This document shows, piece after piece, positions 10,994 to 19,122 of a stretch of 64,000 nucleotides of DNA. The DNA lies in the NCBI GenBank assembly GCA_905221125.1, contig CAJNBY010000011.1:6227-70226 (forward strand). Reading direction: 5' to 3'. This stretch comes from a bacterium (GTDB lineage Bacteria > Bacillota > Bacilli > Lactobacillales > Streptococcaceae). The stretch's first letter is position 1; each line of letters opens with the position of its first letter. The position numbers and the translations under genes are program-made. The notes beneath the pieces were generated by a model. That model was not told where the DNA came from, did not search any database, and saw only the letters and a list, made by a program, of their open reading frames with translations.

Positions 10994-11596
10994 ATGAAAA
11001 CAGAACCGATTCATCGTACCAGTATGTGGAAATTTAAGTTAAGTGCTGCCACCATGACTTTGATTCCCGCTGCCGTGGGGATTAACTATGTTGCCAAAGC
11101 CTTGGCGGAGGGGTTAAAGTTGCCCGTTTGGCTGGGGTCTTTGGGAACCTTTCTTACCAGCATGTTGGCTGGGCCGGTTGCCGGTGCCATTAGTGGTTTC
11201 ATCAACAACGTGATCTATGGGCTGACCTTATCGCCAATTTCAACCGTGTATGCGATTACCAGCATCGGAATTGGGATTGCTGTCGGAGTTTTGCACGCCA
11301 ATGGGTGGTTCTCGTCAGCGCGACGAGTATTTGTTTCTGCTATTATTATTGCCATCGTTTCAGCTGTCATTTCAACGCCACTCAACGTCATCTTTTGGGG
11401 TGGTCAGACCGGTATCGCTTGGGGTGACTCATTGTTTGCGGTAATGGTCGCCAATCATGCACCAGTGTGGCTGGCCTCATTTACCGATGAGTTTGTCTTG
11501 GATATTTTGGATAAAGTCTGCGTGGCCTACCTGGCATTCTTCATCTATCGTCAGCTGCCTAAGCGGATGGTGCACTTCTTTAGCGATAATAAATGA
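10994..11596 (+). CDS. ECF transporter S component, substrate unknown
   Basis: This 200-residue membrane protein with about six spans matches the substrate-binding (S) subunit of energy-coupling-factor vitamin importers by size, topology and operon position. After a short amphipathic N-terminus come Ala/Gly-rich helices (TMLAGPVAGAISGF). It precedes genes for a T component and two ATPases, so the module is complete and dedicated. Base composition is clearly more GC-rich than the flanks, with lactobacillus-like codon use. I do not recognise the substrate family; position in the pnuC locus makes a cofactor precursor conceivable but not supported. The start follows AAAGGAGAAG. Confidence 0.75.
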   Translation: MKTEPIHRTSMWKFKLSAATMTLIPAAVGINYVAKALAEGLKLPVWLGSLGTFLTSMLAGPVAGAISGFINNVIYGLTLSPISTVYAITSIGIGIAVGVLHANGWFSSARRVFVSAIIIAIVSAVISTPLNVIFWGGQTGIAWGDSLFAVMVANHAPVWLASFTDEFVLDILDKVCVAYLAFFIYRQLPKRMVHFFSDNK

Positions 11597-12387
11597 TGAC
11601 TGATAAAACATTGATTTCTGGAGCGCCACGGGTCAAGCTCAAGTGGTACCAGGTGATCGATCCGATTACTAAGCTCTTGTTCATCTTGGACATGACGTTG
11701 TTGAGCTTTGCCAGTATGAATTTATTGCTTCAGGCCGGATTAATTCTTGTCGCAACACTGCTATTGTTATTTTCCAAATTGAGCTCTACCACCTTTAAGG
11801 CGCTGGGATTCAGCCTGTTTCTGATTTGCACCATGCTGATCATCCAAGGGGTATTTTACAGTCGGAATCAAACTGTGCTATTTTCTGTGCTTGGGGTGTC
11901 GTTCTACAAAGAAGGCCTGATTTACGCCACCACTCTGGGTTGTCGAGTATTGGTGATTATTTTGACCAGTGGCTTTTTTATGGTGACCACGAGTATTTCA
12001 GAAAACGCGGCCTATTTGGAACTGTCCGGATTGTCTTATAAAACCGTCTACGTTCTGATGTCGGTGTGTTATATTTTGCCAGAAATGATGCGCAATATGC
12101 GGAAAATCCAGCAGGCACAAAAAGTTCGCGGAACCAATCCGCAAAAAACGTTGATTCAGAAATTAAAGTCAGTCCTGCCGGTTCTAATTCCATTGGTGAT
12201 TAAGACCTTGGATCAATCGATGACGCGGTCGATTTCTCTCCAACTGAGAGGTTTTGATAATCTCAACCGGACTGTCAGAACCTCCCAGCGCGTGTATCGC
12301 CTGTCGCGGACGCTGCATATTGGTCTGACTGGATTGGCAATTTTATTGATTGGGTGGAAGATATGGACGAAGATAAACGGATTGTAA
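11593..12387 (+). CDS. ECF transporter T component
   Basis: This is the energy-coupling transmembrane subunit (EcfT/CbiQ-like) that links the S component to the two ATPases. The 264-residue protein has about five spans followed by a cytoplasmic segment with two short Ala/Arg coupling helices: KIQQAQKVRGTN matches the first ARG-type motif and SISLQLRGFD the second. It overlaps the S gene by 4 bp (ATGA); a second ATG at 11596 is equally possible. The 3' end overlaps the next gene. GC-rich composition is shared with its neighbours, indicating joint transfer. Confidence 0.85.
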   Translation: MMTDKTLISGAPRVKLKWYQVIDPITKLLFILDMTLLSFASMNLLLQAGLILVATLLLLFSKLSSTTFKALGFSLFLICTMLIIQGVFYSRNQTVLFSVLGVSFYKEGLIYATTLGCRVLVIILTSGFFMVTTSISENAAYLELSGLSYKTVYVLMSVCYILPEMMRNMRKIQQAQKVRGTNPQKTLIQKLKSVLPVLIPLVIKTLDQSMTRSISLQLRGFDNLNRTVRTSQRVYRLSRTLHIGLTGLAILLIGWKIWTKINGL

Positions 12388-13199
12388 TTGAAAATTTGAC
12401 CACCCGTTATCCGGGTACTGAGCAACCACAACTGCGTCAGATTAACGCGGAGGTTCATACCGGTCAGGTGGTTGGGATTATCGGGAATAGCCATTCCGGC
12501 AAATCGACTTTGTGCCGTGTGCTGGCAGGGGTCATTCCCAAAATTGTGTCTGCTGAGATTGAGGGCGATTGGCACATGTTTGGCCAGCGAGTGTCTGACA
12601 ATTGGCCCGTTTATAATGCCATGAATGGAGTTGTACTGCAAAATCCAGCTGGCCAACTAAGCGGGTTGGCAGACACGGTTGCTGATGAAATCGCCTTTGA
12701 CTTGATTAATCAGGGAATGGCTGAAGGACTGATTCAAAAACGGGTTGAAGAAGTTGCCACGCAAATGGGGCTGATTGAACAGCTGAATTTGCGTCCCGAG
12801 AGCCTTTCCGGTGGTCAGAGCCAGCGGTTGGCAATTGCCACGGCGATTGCGGCTAACCCGGCTGTTTTGATTATGGATGATCCGACCAGTCAAATGGATC
12901 CCCTTGGCCGCCGGCAATTTTTCCAATGGCTGGCCCAAGTCAAAGAGACGACTGTCTTCATTGTTACCAGTGAAATTGACGATTTGTGCGAAGTCGCCGA
13001 CGTTGTGTGGGTGCTGCACGAGGGCCAAATGGTAGCCCAGGGCAGGCCGGGTGAGGTGTTTAATCATTTGGCAGCTGACTGGCAGATTCCAGCCCCGACA
13101 ATCCAGCAACTTGCTCAAAAAATGGATTGGCACTTGGCTGATGGCCGGTATCCGGTGAATTACGCTGATCTGAAGGAGGTTCGTTATGCCCACAATTGA
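12363..13199 (+). CDS. ECF transporter ATPase 1 (Asp in place of the catalytic Glu)
   Basis: This is one of two ABC ATPases of the ECF module. It has Walker A GNSHSGKST and a canonical signature LSGGQSQR. Walker B reads LIMDDPTSQMD, so the usual catalytic Glu after the Walker B Asp is replaced by Asp. I prefer ATG 12363 (278 residues, preceded by GGTGGAAG) over an upstream GTG. It overlaps the T gene by 25 bp and the next ATPase by 14 bp, so expression is tightly coupled. Together with its partner it appears to form one active and one degenerate ATP site. Confidence 0.85.
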   Translation: MDEDKRIVIENLTTRYPGTEQPQLRQINAEVHTGQVVGIIGNSHSGKSTLCRVLAGVIPKIVSAEIEGDWHMFGQRVSDNWPVYNAMNGVVLQNPAGQLSGLADTVADEIAFDLINQGMAEGLIQKRVEEVATQMGLIEQLNLRPESLSGGQSQRLAIATAIAANPAVLIMDDPTSQMDPLGRRQFFQWLAQVKETTVFIVTSEIDDLCEVADVVWVLHEGQMVAQGRPGEVFNHLAADWQIPAPTIQQLAQKMDWHLADGRYPVNYADLKEVRYAHN

Positions 13200-13986
13200 A
13201 CTGAGCCACCTGACGTTCACTTATCCGGAACGGTCCTTTAGCTTGGATGTTGAAGACAAACACTTCGCCGATCCGATGGTGGCGATTGTCGGCCAAAATG
13301 GTGCCGGCAAATCAACGCTCTTCAAATTGTTGACGGGTTTGCTGACACCACAAACCGGTGTGATTAAGATCGATGGAGAAAATTTTAATGATCTTAAACC
13401 AGTCGAAAAGTTACTGAAGGTTGGGATTACTTTTCAGAATCCTGACGATCAGCTTTTCAACCCGACCGTTCAACGAGAGGTGGAGTGGAGTGTCGCGCAG
13501 GTCATGGATGACCACGACACGATTACGAGGCGGGCTTTAGCGGCTCTAAAAAGAGTTGGCTTGGATGATAAAACAGCTGAAAGTCCATATGACCTGTCAT
13601 TGTCGGAACGCAAGCTGTTGAGCGTTGCCACAGTTTTGGCAGTGGATCCGGCGATTTATTTATTTGATGAGCCGATGATGTCGCTTGATTGGGAAAGCCG
13701 GCGCAAGTTGACCGCAATTTTCCATCAGTTGGCTGATTCGGGCCACCAAGTTGTGACCATCACCCATGACATGGATTGGGTCGCCGCCGAGTTTGAGTCG
13801 GTGTATGTTATGGAACACGGGAAGTTTGGCTTCGCCGGCAGTCCACGGGAATTGTTCAGCAATCACGAACTTGTCCAGCGAGTGGGATTACTACCACCGC
13901 GGATTATGGACATAGCGGAGTCGCTGGGTGATTCACAGACATATTTATCGGTTAATGATTATTGCCAGAAAAATCGAGATGTATAG
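13186..13986 (+). CDS. ECF transporter ATPase 2 (degenerate signature motif)
   Basis: This is the second ABC ATPase of the ECF module, 266 residues. Walker A is GQNGAGKST and Walker B is LFDEPMMSLD with the catalytic Glu present, followed by the switch His in TITHD. The signature is degenerate, reading DLSLSERKLLS where LSGGQ is expected. Its good Walker motifs would pair with the intact signature of ATPase 1. The ATG at 13186 is preceded by AAGGAGG inside the end of the previous gene. This is the last gene of the foreign operon, followed by an inverted repeat. Confidence 0.85.
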   Translation: MPTIELSHLTFTYPERSFSLDVEDKHFADPMVAIVGQNGAGKSTLFKLLTGLLTPQTGVIKIDGENFNDLKPVEKLLKVGITFQNPDDQLFNPTVQREVEWSVAQVMDDHDTITRRALAALKRVGLDDKTAESPYDLSLSERKLLSVATVLAVDPAIYLFDEPMMSLDWESRRKLTAIFHQLADSGHQVVTITHDMDWVAAEFESVYVMEHGKFGFAGSPRELFSNHELVQRVGLLPPRIMDIAESLGDSQTYLSVNDYCQKNRDV

Positions 13987-13987
13987 A

Positions 13988-14063
13988 AAAAGTCACCTCT
14001 GCGGGTTTTCCATGTTGAAGGATTAACTTCAGCTTCTGGCAAGAACTCACATGGGTGACTTTT
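13988..14063 (+). terminator. Long inverted repeat ending the ECF operon
   Basis: AAAAGTCACC (13988-13997) and GGTGACTTTT (14054-14063) are perfect complements separated by 56 bases. It may serve as a bidirectional terminator, or it may mark an internal boundary of the imported segment. Confidence 0.5.
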
Positions 14064-14067
14064 GTGT

Positions 14068-14208
14068 TTAATAACGTTTCATGATCATCGGGTGCTTCCT
14101 CAGATCACTCGGTTTGATTTTACTTTGTTTCATGGTCATAATCATATACCATTTCTTTTGGATTTTTTGTTTGACTAATACAAAATAGGTCTTCATAGGT
14201 CTTTGCAT
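14068..14208 (-). CDS. Short unknown reading frame in plasmid debris
   Basis: This is a 46-residue basic frame, rich in Lys and Met, with no recognised domain. It follows directly after the truncated hsdS fragment on the same strand and may be the tail of a longer frame cut by the rearrangement. It has no convincing ribosome site. I list it only because nothing else explains 14068-14208. Confidence 0.15.
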   Translation of the reverse strand: MQRPMKTYFVLVKQKIQKKWYMIMTMKQSKIKPSDLRKHPMIMKRY

Positions 14209-14210
14209 TT

Positions 14211-14372
14211 TTAGCGCCCATTAGGATCATCAGTATAATTTTCTGAATTAGGAGACTGTCCCATCACTATTCGAACTTCGTCTCCCAACTTACGCTGTTC
14301 CCATTCATCCGTGAATACTTTAAATCGTAATTCTGGAACTTTCTTTTTAACTGAATCATCTATTTTCGCCAT
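14211..14372 (-). pseudogene. hsdS: Truncated HsdS (type I restriction specificity subunit), N-terminal fragment
   Basis: Reading leftward from ATG 14372, the frame gives 53 residues beginning MAKIDDSVKKKVPELRF, followed by DEWEQRKLGDEV. This is the standard N-terminus of Gram-positive HsdS DNA-recognition subunits before the first target-recognition domain. It stops at 14211 after NYTDDPNGR, while intact HsdS proteins have about 400 residues, so only a stub is left. It overlaps the end of the DUF536 gene by 13 bp. The order rep, DUF536 gene, hsdS is typical of lactococcal and lactobacillus theta plasmids, which supports a plasmid origin. Confidence 0.75.
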
Positions 14373-14857
14373 AGTCCCCACCATTTTATTGGTTTTTCTT
14401 GTTCTTCTATCCTTTTTTGATCTTTGATTTGTTCCGGCAAATTTTTCAACTTCTCTTTAAGAGCGTTCACTTCATCTTTATATTGATTGTCTAAGTGTTT
14501 GAATTCTGTTTCCTGTGAGGGCATTTTGAGGGCTTTTAAGTTATCATTTTCCGCCTTGTATTCTTCTAGCAACTTTTTATCTTGTAAGGCTAATCGTTGT
14601 TACTGGTCTAACAAATTAGTTAGTTTTTCTATTTGTTGGTCTTTGCTACTTATTTGTTGGTCTTTGGTATTTGATTTGCTACTACTTTCTACTTTACCTA
14701 AAATTATTTTTTCTGCTTTAGAATTTATTAGATTAGACCCATTGGAACTTTTAAGCTGTAATTCTTTTGGTAACCTTTGGTAGTGATATTGAATATTTTG
14801 TTTTGTAACACTCAACTCATCCGCCAGCTCTTTGATCGTTTTTAAGTCTTCACTCAT
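14360..14857 (-). pseudogene. Plasmid replication-associated DUF536 protein with an internal stop
   Basis: The frame starts at ATG 14857 and shows an N-terminal helix-turn-helix (TIKELADELSVTKQNIQYHY). A TAA stop lies at 14602-14600. The same frame then continues without a gap through a coiled-coil, Glu/Lys-rich C-terminus to WWGLWRK and a stop at 14360. Removing the one stop restores a 165-residue protein, the normal size for the small protein encoded after rep on theta plasmids. The stop sits in a Gln-rich run (CAG TAA CAA), consistent with a single CAA-to-TAA change. It overlaps the preceding rep tail by 8 bp. Confidence 0.8.
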
Positions 14858-15539
14858 GGTTTAAGTCCTGCCTTTTAACCGTTGGTAGATATTGTTCAAT
14901 GGCTTTTTTGAGGTAGCGTGCGATATTATGCTTAGAATATTCTTCACGTCTGCTGGCAACATAAGACAAGTGGTCTTTAACACTATTTAGCCCTCTTAAT
15001 TCTTTCAGTTCGTCATAGAGGGGGTAAACATGGACTTGCAATCCTGCCATGATTTTTGTATCTTGCATTTCAAACGGACTTAGCAACATATTTTCTAGCA
15101 ATAGCGTGGTGTACTTGCTTTTCATTGCTTCAATAGCTAGCTTATCTTCGGTTTCTGCTTTGCGTGCTTTATCTTCTTGATAGGCGGTATCTTCTAACTT
15201 ATAGCTGTTATCGTCTGCTCGACGTTTCTTTCGTAACCAGATATCCAATGTTAAACCGTCCGCATCAATCGCTCGATAGAGATAATGCCAACGCCCCTTA
15301 ATTTTGATATAGGTTTCATCCATTTTCCACGAATAGAAGGACTGTTTATTTTTCCAGAGATGATAGAGGATTTTACTGTATTCTTGAACCCACCGATAAA
15401 TCGTAGTGTGACAAACATTTATTCCACGGTCATAAAGCAATTCCTGAACTTCACGATAGCTCAGATTGTAACGTAGGTAATAACCAACAGCGACAATGAT
15501 GACGTCTTGTTGGAATTGTTTGCCTTTAAAATGATTCAT
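14850..15539 (-). pseudogene. Chimeric frame: IS6-family transposase N-terminus fused to a plasmid Rep C-terminus
   Basis: This is one open frame of 229 residues with two origins. Residues 1 to about 106 match an IS6-family (ISS1/IS1216-like) transposase: MNHFKGKQF start, helix-turn-helix, then WKMDETYIKIKG with the first catalytic Asp, ending at LDIWLRKKR. The second Asp and the Glu of the DDE triad are missing. From about residue 107 (RADDNSYKLEDTAY) to the end (YLPTVKRQDLNHE) it resembles the C-terminus of a Rep_3-type theta-plasmid initiator. The junction lies near 15222. The first part lacks catalysis and the second lacks the Rep DNA-binding core, so it is probably inactive. Confidence 0.75.
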
Positions 15540-15575
15540 CTCTCAAGCCTTACTAACCTTTTTTCTGCTCTTTGA

Positions 15576-16100
15576 GAAGCTGAAGGTCGTGCTAGTAACT
15601 ACCTATTTGGTTTGATTAATTCCATCATTTATCTGGTGCTTGCCCTTCAAAAAGGCTTCTATGGTGAGGTTTTAACAACTCTCTATTTTACAATTATGCA
15701 GCCAATTGGTCTCTTGGTTTGGATTTATCAAGCCCAGTTTAAGAAAGAACAACAAGAGTTTGTCGCACGTAAACTAGACGGCAAGGGTTGGGCAAAGTAT
15801 CTTTCTATTAGTGTTCTTTGGTGGTTGGCCTTTGGGTTTATTTATCAGTCTATTGGTGCCAATCGTCCTTATCGTGATTCCATCACAGATGCGACCAATG
15901 GGGTAGGGCAAATCCTCATGACAGCTGTTTACCGTGGACAATGGATATTCTGGGCAGCTACCAATGTCTTTTCAATCTATCTCTGGTGGGGAGAAAGCCT
16001 GCAAATTCAAGGCAAATACCTGATTTACCTGATCAATAGTCTAGTTGGTTGGTATCAGTGGAGTAAGGCAGCTAAGCAGAATACTGACTTACCTAACTAG
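15576..16100 (+). pseudogene. pnuC: PnuC nicotinamide riboside transporter, 5' end deleted
   Basis: The frame from 15576 encodes about 174 residues of a PnuC-type transporter, with GRASNYLFGLINSIIYLVL, a central KGFYGEVL segment, and a hydrophobic end with FSIYLWWGES and SLVGWYQWSK. PnuC brings nicotinamide riboside into the cell for NAD synthesis and is normally about 260 residues. A TGA at 15573-15575 ends the homologous frame upstream, so the first ~90 residues and the native start are gone, replaced by the foreign block. A TTG at 15612 could start a shorter product but would miss helices needed for transport. Loss of function is likely. Confidence 0.85.
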
Positions 16101-16165
16101 GAAAAGATGTTTTAGGTTTTGGGATAAAACAGATAGAGTTGATAATAAAGGATTTTATATTATGA

Positions 16166-16191
16166 AAAAGAGGATCAGTTGGTCCTCTTTT
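16166..16191 (+). terminator. Terminator after the pnuC remnant
   Basis: AAAAGAGGA and TCCTCTTTT arms enclose TCAGTTGG. It was probably the original pnuC terminator. Confidence 0.75.
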
Positions 16192-16208
16192 GTTGTTGGA
16201 AAAGTAAA

Positions 16209-16241
16209 AACTCAGTAGCCTGTGCATCAGACAACTGAGTT
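16209..16241 (-). terminator. Terminator of sczA
   Basis: The arms AACTCAGT and ACTGAGTT are followed on the minus strand by TTTTTAC, just past the sczA stop. Confidence 0.7.
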
Positions 16242-16252
16242 CTACTATGTAT

Positions 16253-16789
16253 TCAATTTTTAGGAATGAGAAGGTCTAGATAAAATTGCACAACTTCCTG
16301 GTCTGTAAAGTCTTGCCCTTTTTTGAGCCACCAGGTCAATGTCTCGATAAAGTTGGTTACAACTAAGTGTTGGAGATAAGAAGCAGGCAGACTTGGATGA
16401 GCTTCTTTCAACTCATCAGACAGCATGGGATAGACGTGGTGTTCCAACTCTCTCTGGAGTTGGCGGAGGAAGTAGTCATTTTTGGAGAATAGTAAACTGG
16501 TGATATGGTCTTGATTTTTCTGAAAATGTAGAAAGAGGTGGGCGAGGTAATCTTCGGTTGAAATGGCTTGCTCTCTTTCAAAAAGATGATGGAAGAGGTA
16601 GCGACAGAGCTCGTCCAGAAGCAGCTCCTTACTCTCGTAGTGACAGTAAAAGGTAGAACGTCCCACATCTGCGAGATCAATGATATCCTGAACAGTAGTA
16701 GCCTCGTAGCCCTTAGCATTCAAAAGTTGTAGAAAAGCTTGATAGATAGCTTTTTTTGTTTTACTGATACGGCGGTCAATCTTAGTCAT
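16253..16789 (-). CDS. sczA: TetR-family zinc-responsive regulator SczA
   Basis: This is a 178-residue TetR-family protein with an N-terminal helix-turn-helix (TTVQDIIDLADVGRSTFYCHY) and an all-helical ligand domain. In pneumococcus SczA activates the adjacent divergent czcD gene when zinc is high and represses it when zinc is low. The divergent pairing with a CDF transporter is preserved here, and two palindromes lie in the 132-bp gap. His and Cys residues around HHLFEREQ and HPSLPASYLQH could contribute to metal binding. Identity rests on family plus synteny. Confidence 0.88.
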   Translation of the reverse strand: MTKIDRRISKTKKAIYQAFLQLLNAKGYEATTVQDIIDLADVGRSTFYCHYESKELLLDELCRYLFHHLFEREQAISTEDYLAHLFLHFQKNQDHITSLLFSKNDYFLRQLQRELEHHVYPMLSDELKEAHPSLPASYLQHLVVTNFIETLTWWLKKGQDFTDQEVVQFYLDLLIPKN

Positions 16790-16810
16790 ATGGACACTTG
16801 AGGCAAATTG

Positions 16811-16892
16811 TTCAGAACTGAATAAAGCTGACCTTTTGCTTCTATCCTTTCTTTGAGTTTTAGTGGATAATGATAATGAACAAGGTGTTCAT
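16811..16892. promoter_or_regulatory. Candidate SczA operators between sczA and czcD
   Basis: ATGAACA-AGG-TGTTCAT at 16876-16892 is a perfect palindrome just before the AT-rich czcD -10 region. TTCAGAACTGAA at 16811-16822, near the sczA start, is a second palindrome. The first contains TGAACA/TGTTCA half-sites. Two sites fit a regulator that both represses and activates. Confidence 0.6.
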
Positions 16893-16921
16893 GAATATAT
16901 TATAACAAAGGAATGAGAAAT

Positions 16922-17812
16922 ATGAAGGCAAAATATGCTGTTTGGCTAGCTTTTTTCTTAAATTTGACTTATGCTATTGTCGAGTTTATCGCTGGTGGAG
17001 TATTTGGTTCTAGCGCTGTTCTTGCTGACTCGGTGCATGACCTAGGAGATGCGATTGCAATTGGAATATCAGCTTTTCTAGAAACCATCTCCAATCGTGA
17101 AGAAGACAATCAGTACACCTTGGGTTATAAGCGTTTTAGTCTGCTAGGAGCCTTGCTAATAGCGATAATACTCATGACAGGATCTGTTCTAGTCATTTTG
17201 GAAAATGTCACGAAGATTTTGCATCCGCAACCAGTCAATGACGAGGGGATTCTCTGGTTAGGAATTATTGCAGTAAGTATTAATGTGTTAGCGAGTTTAG
17301 TGGTTGGTAAGGGAAAGACAAAGAATGAGTCTATTCTGAGTCTGCATTTTCTAGAAGATACCCTAGGGTGGCTGGCTGTCATTCTAATGGCGATTATCCT
17401 CCGATTTACAGATTGGTATATCCTTGATCCGCTCTTATCGCTTGTCATTTCTATCTTCATTCTAACAAAAGCCATTCCTCGCTTTTGGAGCGCACTCAAG
17501 ATTTTCTTGGATGCTGTGCCAGAAGGACTAGAGACAGGTGATTTGGAGAAAGATTTGGAGGCTCTGACCAATGTCAAAAGTGTCAATCAACTTAGTATTT
17601 GGTCCATGGATGGTCTGGAAAATAATGCCATTATCCATCTCTGTTTAGAAGATTGGGAGCAGATGACGGAAACAAAGAATCAAGTACGTCAGCTCTTAGA
17701 AGAAAGAAGTGTGCAGAATATTACTATCGAAGTGGACACCAGTCAAAGCAATCATGCGCAACATAAGCGAAAGGTAACAGCTTTAGAGCAGCCCCACGGG
17801 CATCAACACTAG
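16922..17812 (+). CDS. czcD: Zinc/cobalt efflux protein CzcD (cation diffusion facilitator)
   Basis: This is a 296-residue cation diffusion facilitator that exports Zn2+ and Co2+ across the membrane in exchange for protons. Six membrane spans precede a cytoplasmic ferredoxin-like domain. The transport-site motif in span 2 reads DSVHDLGDA and the matching HFLEDTLGW lies in span 5. The C-terminus is His-rich (HAQHKRK, HGHQH). I prefer ATG 16922, nine bases after AAGGA, to ATG 16913, which abuts the ribosome site. Control by the divergent sczA is expected. Confidence 0.92.
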   Translation: MKAKYAVWLAFFLNLTYAIVEFIAGGVFGSSAVLADSVHDLGDAIAIGISAFLETISNREEDNQYTLGYKRFSLLGALLIAIILMTGSVLVILENVTKILHPQPVNDEGILWLGIIAVSINVLASLVVGKGKTKNESILSLHFLEDTLGWLAVILMAIILRFTDWYILDPLLSLVISIFILTKAIPRFWSALKIFLDAVPEGLETGDLEKDLEALTNVKSVNQLSIWSMDGLENNAIIHLCLEDWEQMTETKNQVRQLLEERSVQNITIEVDTSQSNHAQHKRKVTALEQPHGHQH

Positions 17813-17868
17813 AAAAAGAGGCTGGGACAAAACTCAATTTCAAGAGAGAATGAAGTAAATCTTCACAC

Positions 17869-17918
17869 AAAAACGCATAGTATCAAGGTTTCTAAACATT
17901 TGACACTATGCGCTTTTT
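17869..17918. repeat. Imperfect hairpin repeat, probable bidirectional terminator
   Basis: The arms AAAACGCATAGT and ACTATGCGCTTTTT surround a core with GGTTTCTAAACATTTGACA. It lies between convergent czcD and galR. A related hairpin at 24526-24574 shares the same layout and core. Just upstream is GAGGCTGGGACAAA, a common streptococcal intergenic sequence. Confidence 0.6.
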
Positions 17919-17954
17919 GCTTTTAGAGACTTTTTGCCTAGCTTATTTAATATC

Positions 17955-18977
<1,023 letters not shown>

Positions 18978-19012
18978 TTAGTATATCATATTTTTCTGCC
19001 TTTTACCGATAG

Positions 19013-19084
19013 TTTAGTAAAAATTTAGTAAAAAGGATTGACCTTGGGAAATCCCTTGGATACAATAGAAGAAAACGATTACAC
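19013..19084 (+). promoter_or_regulatory. galKT promoter with GalR-like repeats and a cre site
   Basis: TTTAGTAA occurs twice at 19013-19020 and 19024-19031, one helical turn apart. TTGACC (19038-19043) and TACAAT (19061-19066) form a promoter with 17-bp spacing. AAAACGATTACAC at 19072-19084 resembles a CcpA site overlapping the transcript start. Together they predict galactose induction and glucose repression. Confidence 0.7.
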
Positions 19085-19122
19085 GTTAAGGTGACTTAAC
19101 GGACAGTAAAAGGAGAAATCAT

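Noticed and set aside
14487..14783. 98-codon plus-strand reading frame rich in Ser, Leu and Phe
   Set aside because: It is the antisense shadow of the DUF536 coiled-coil gene; the minus-strand frame has recognisable protein features and the plus frame has none.
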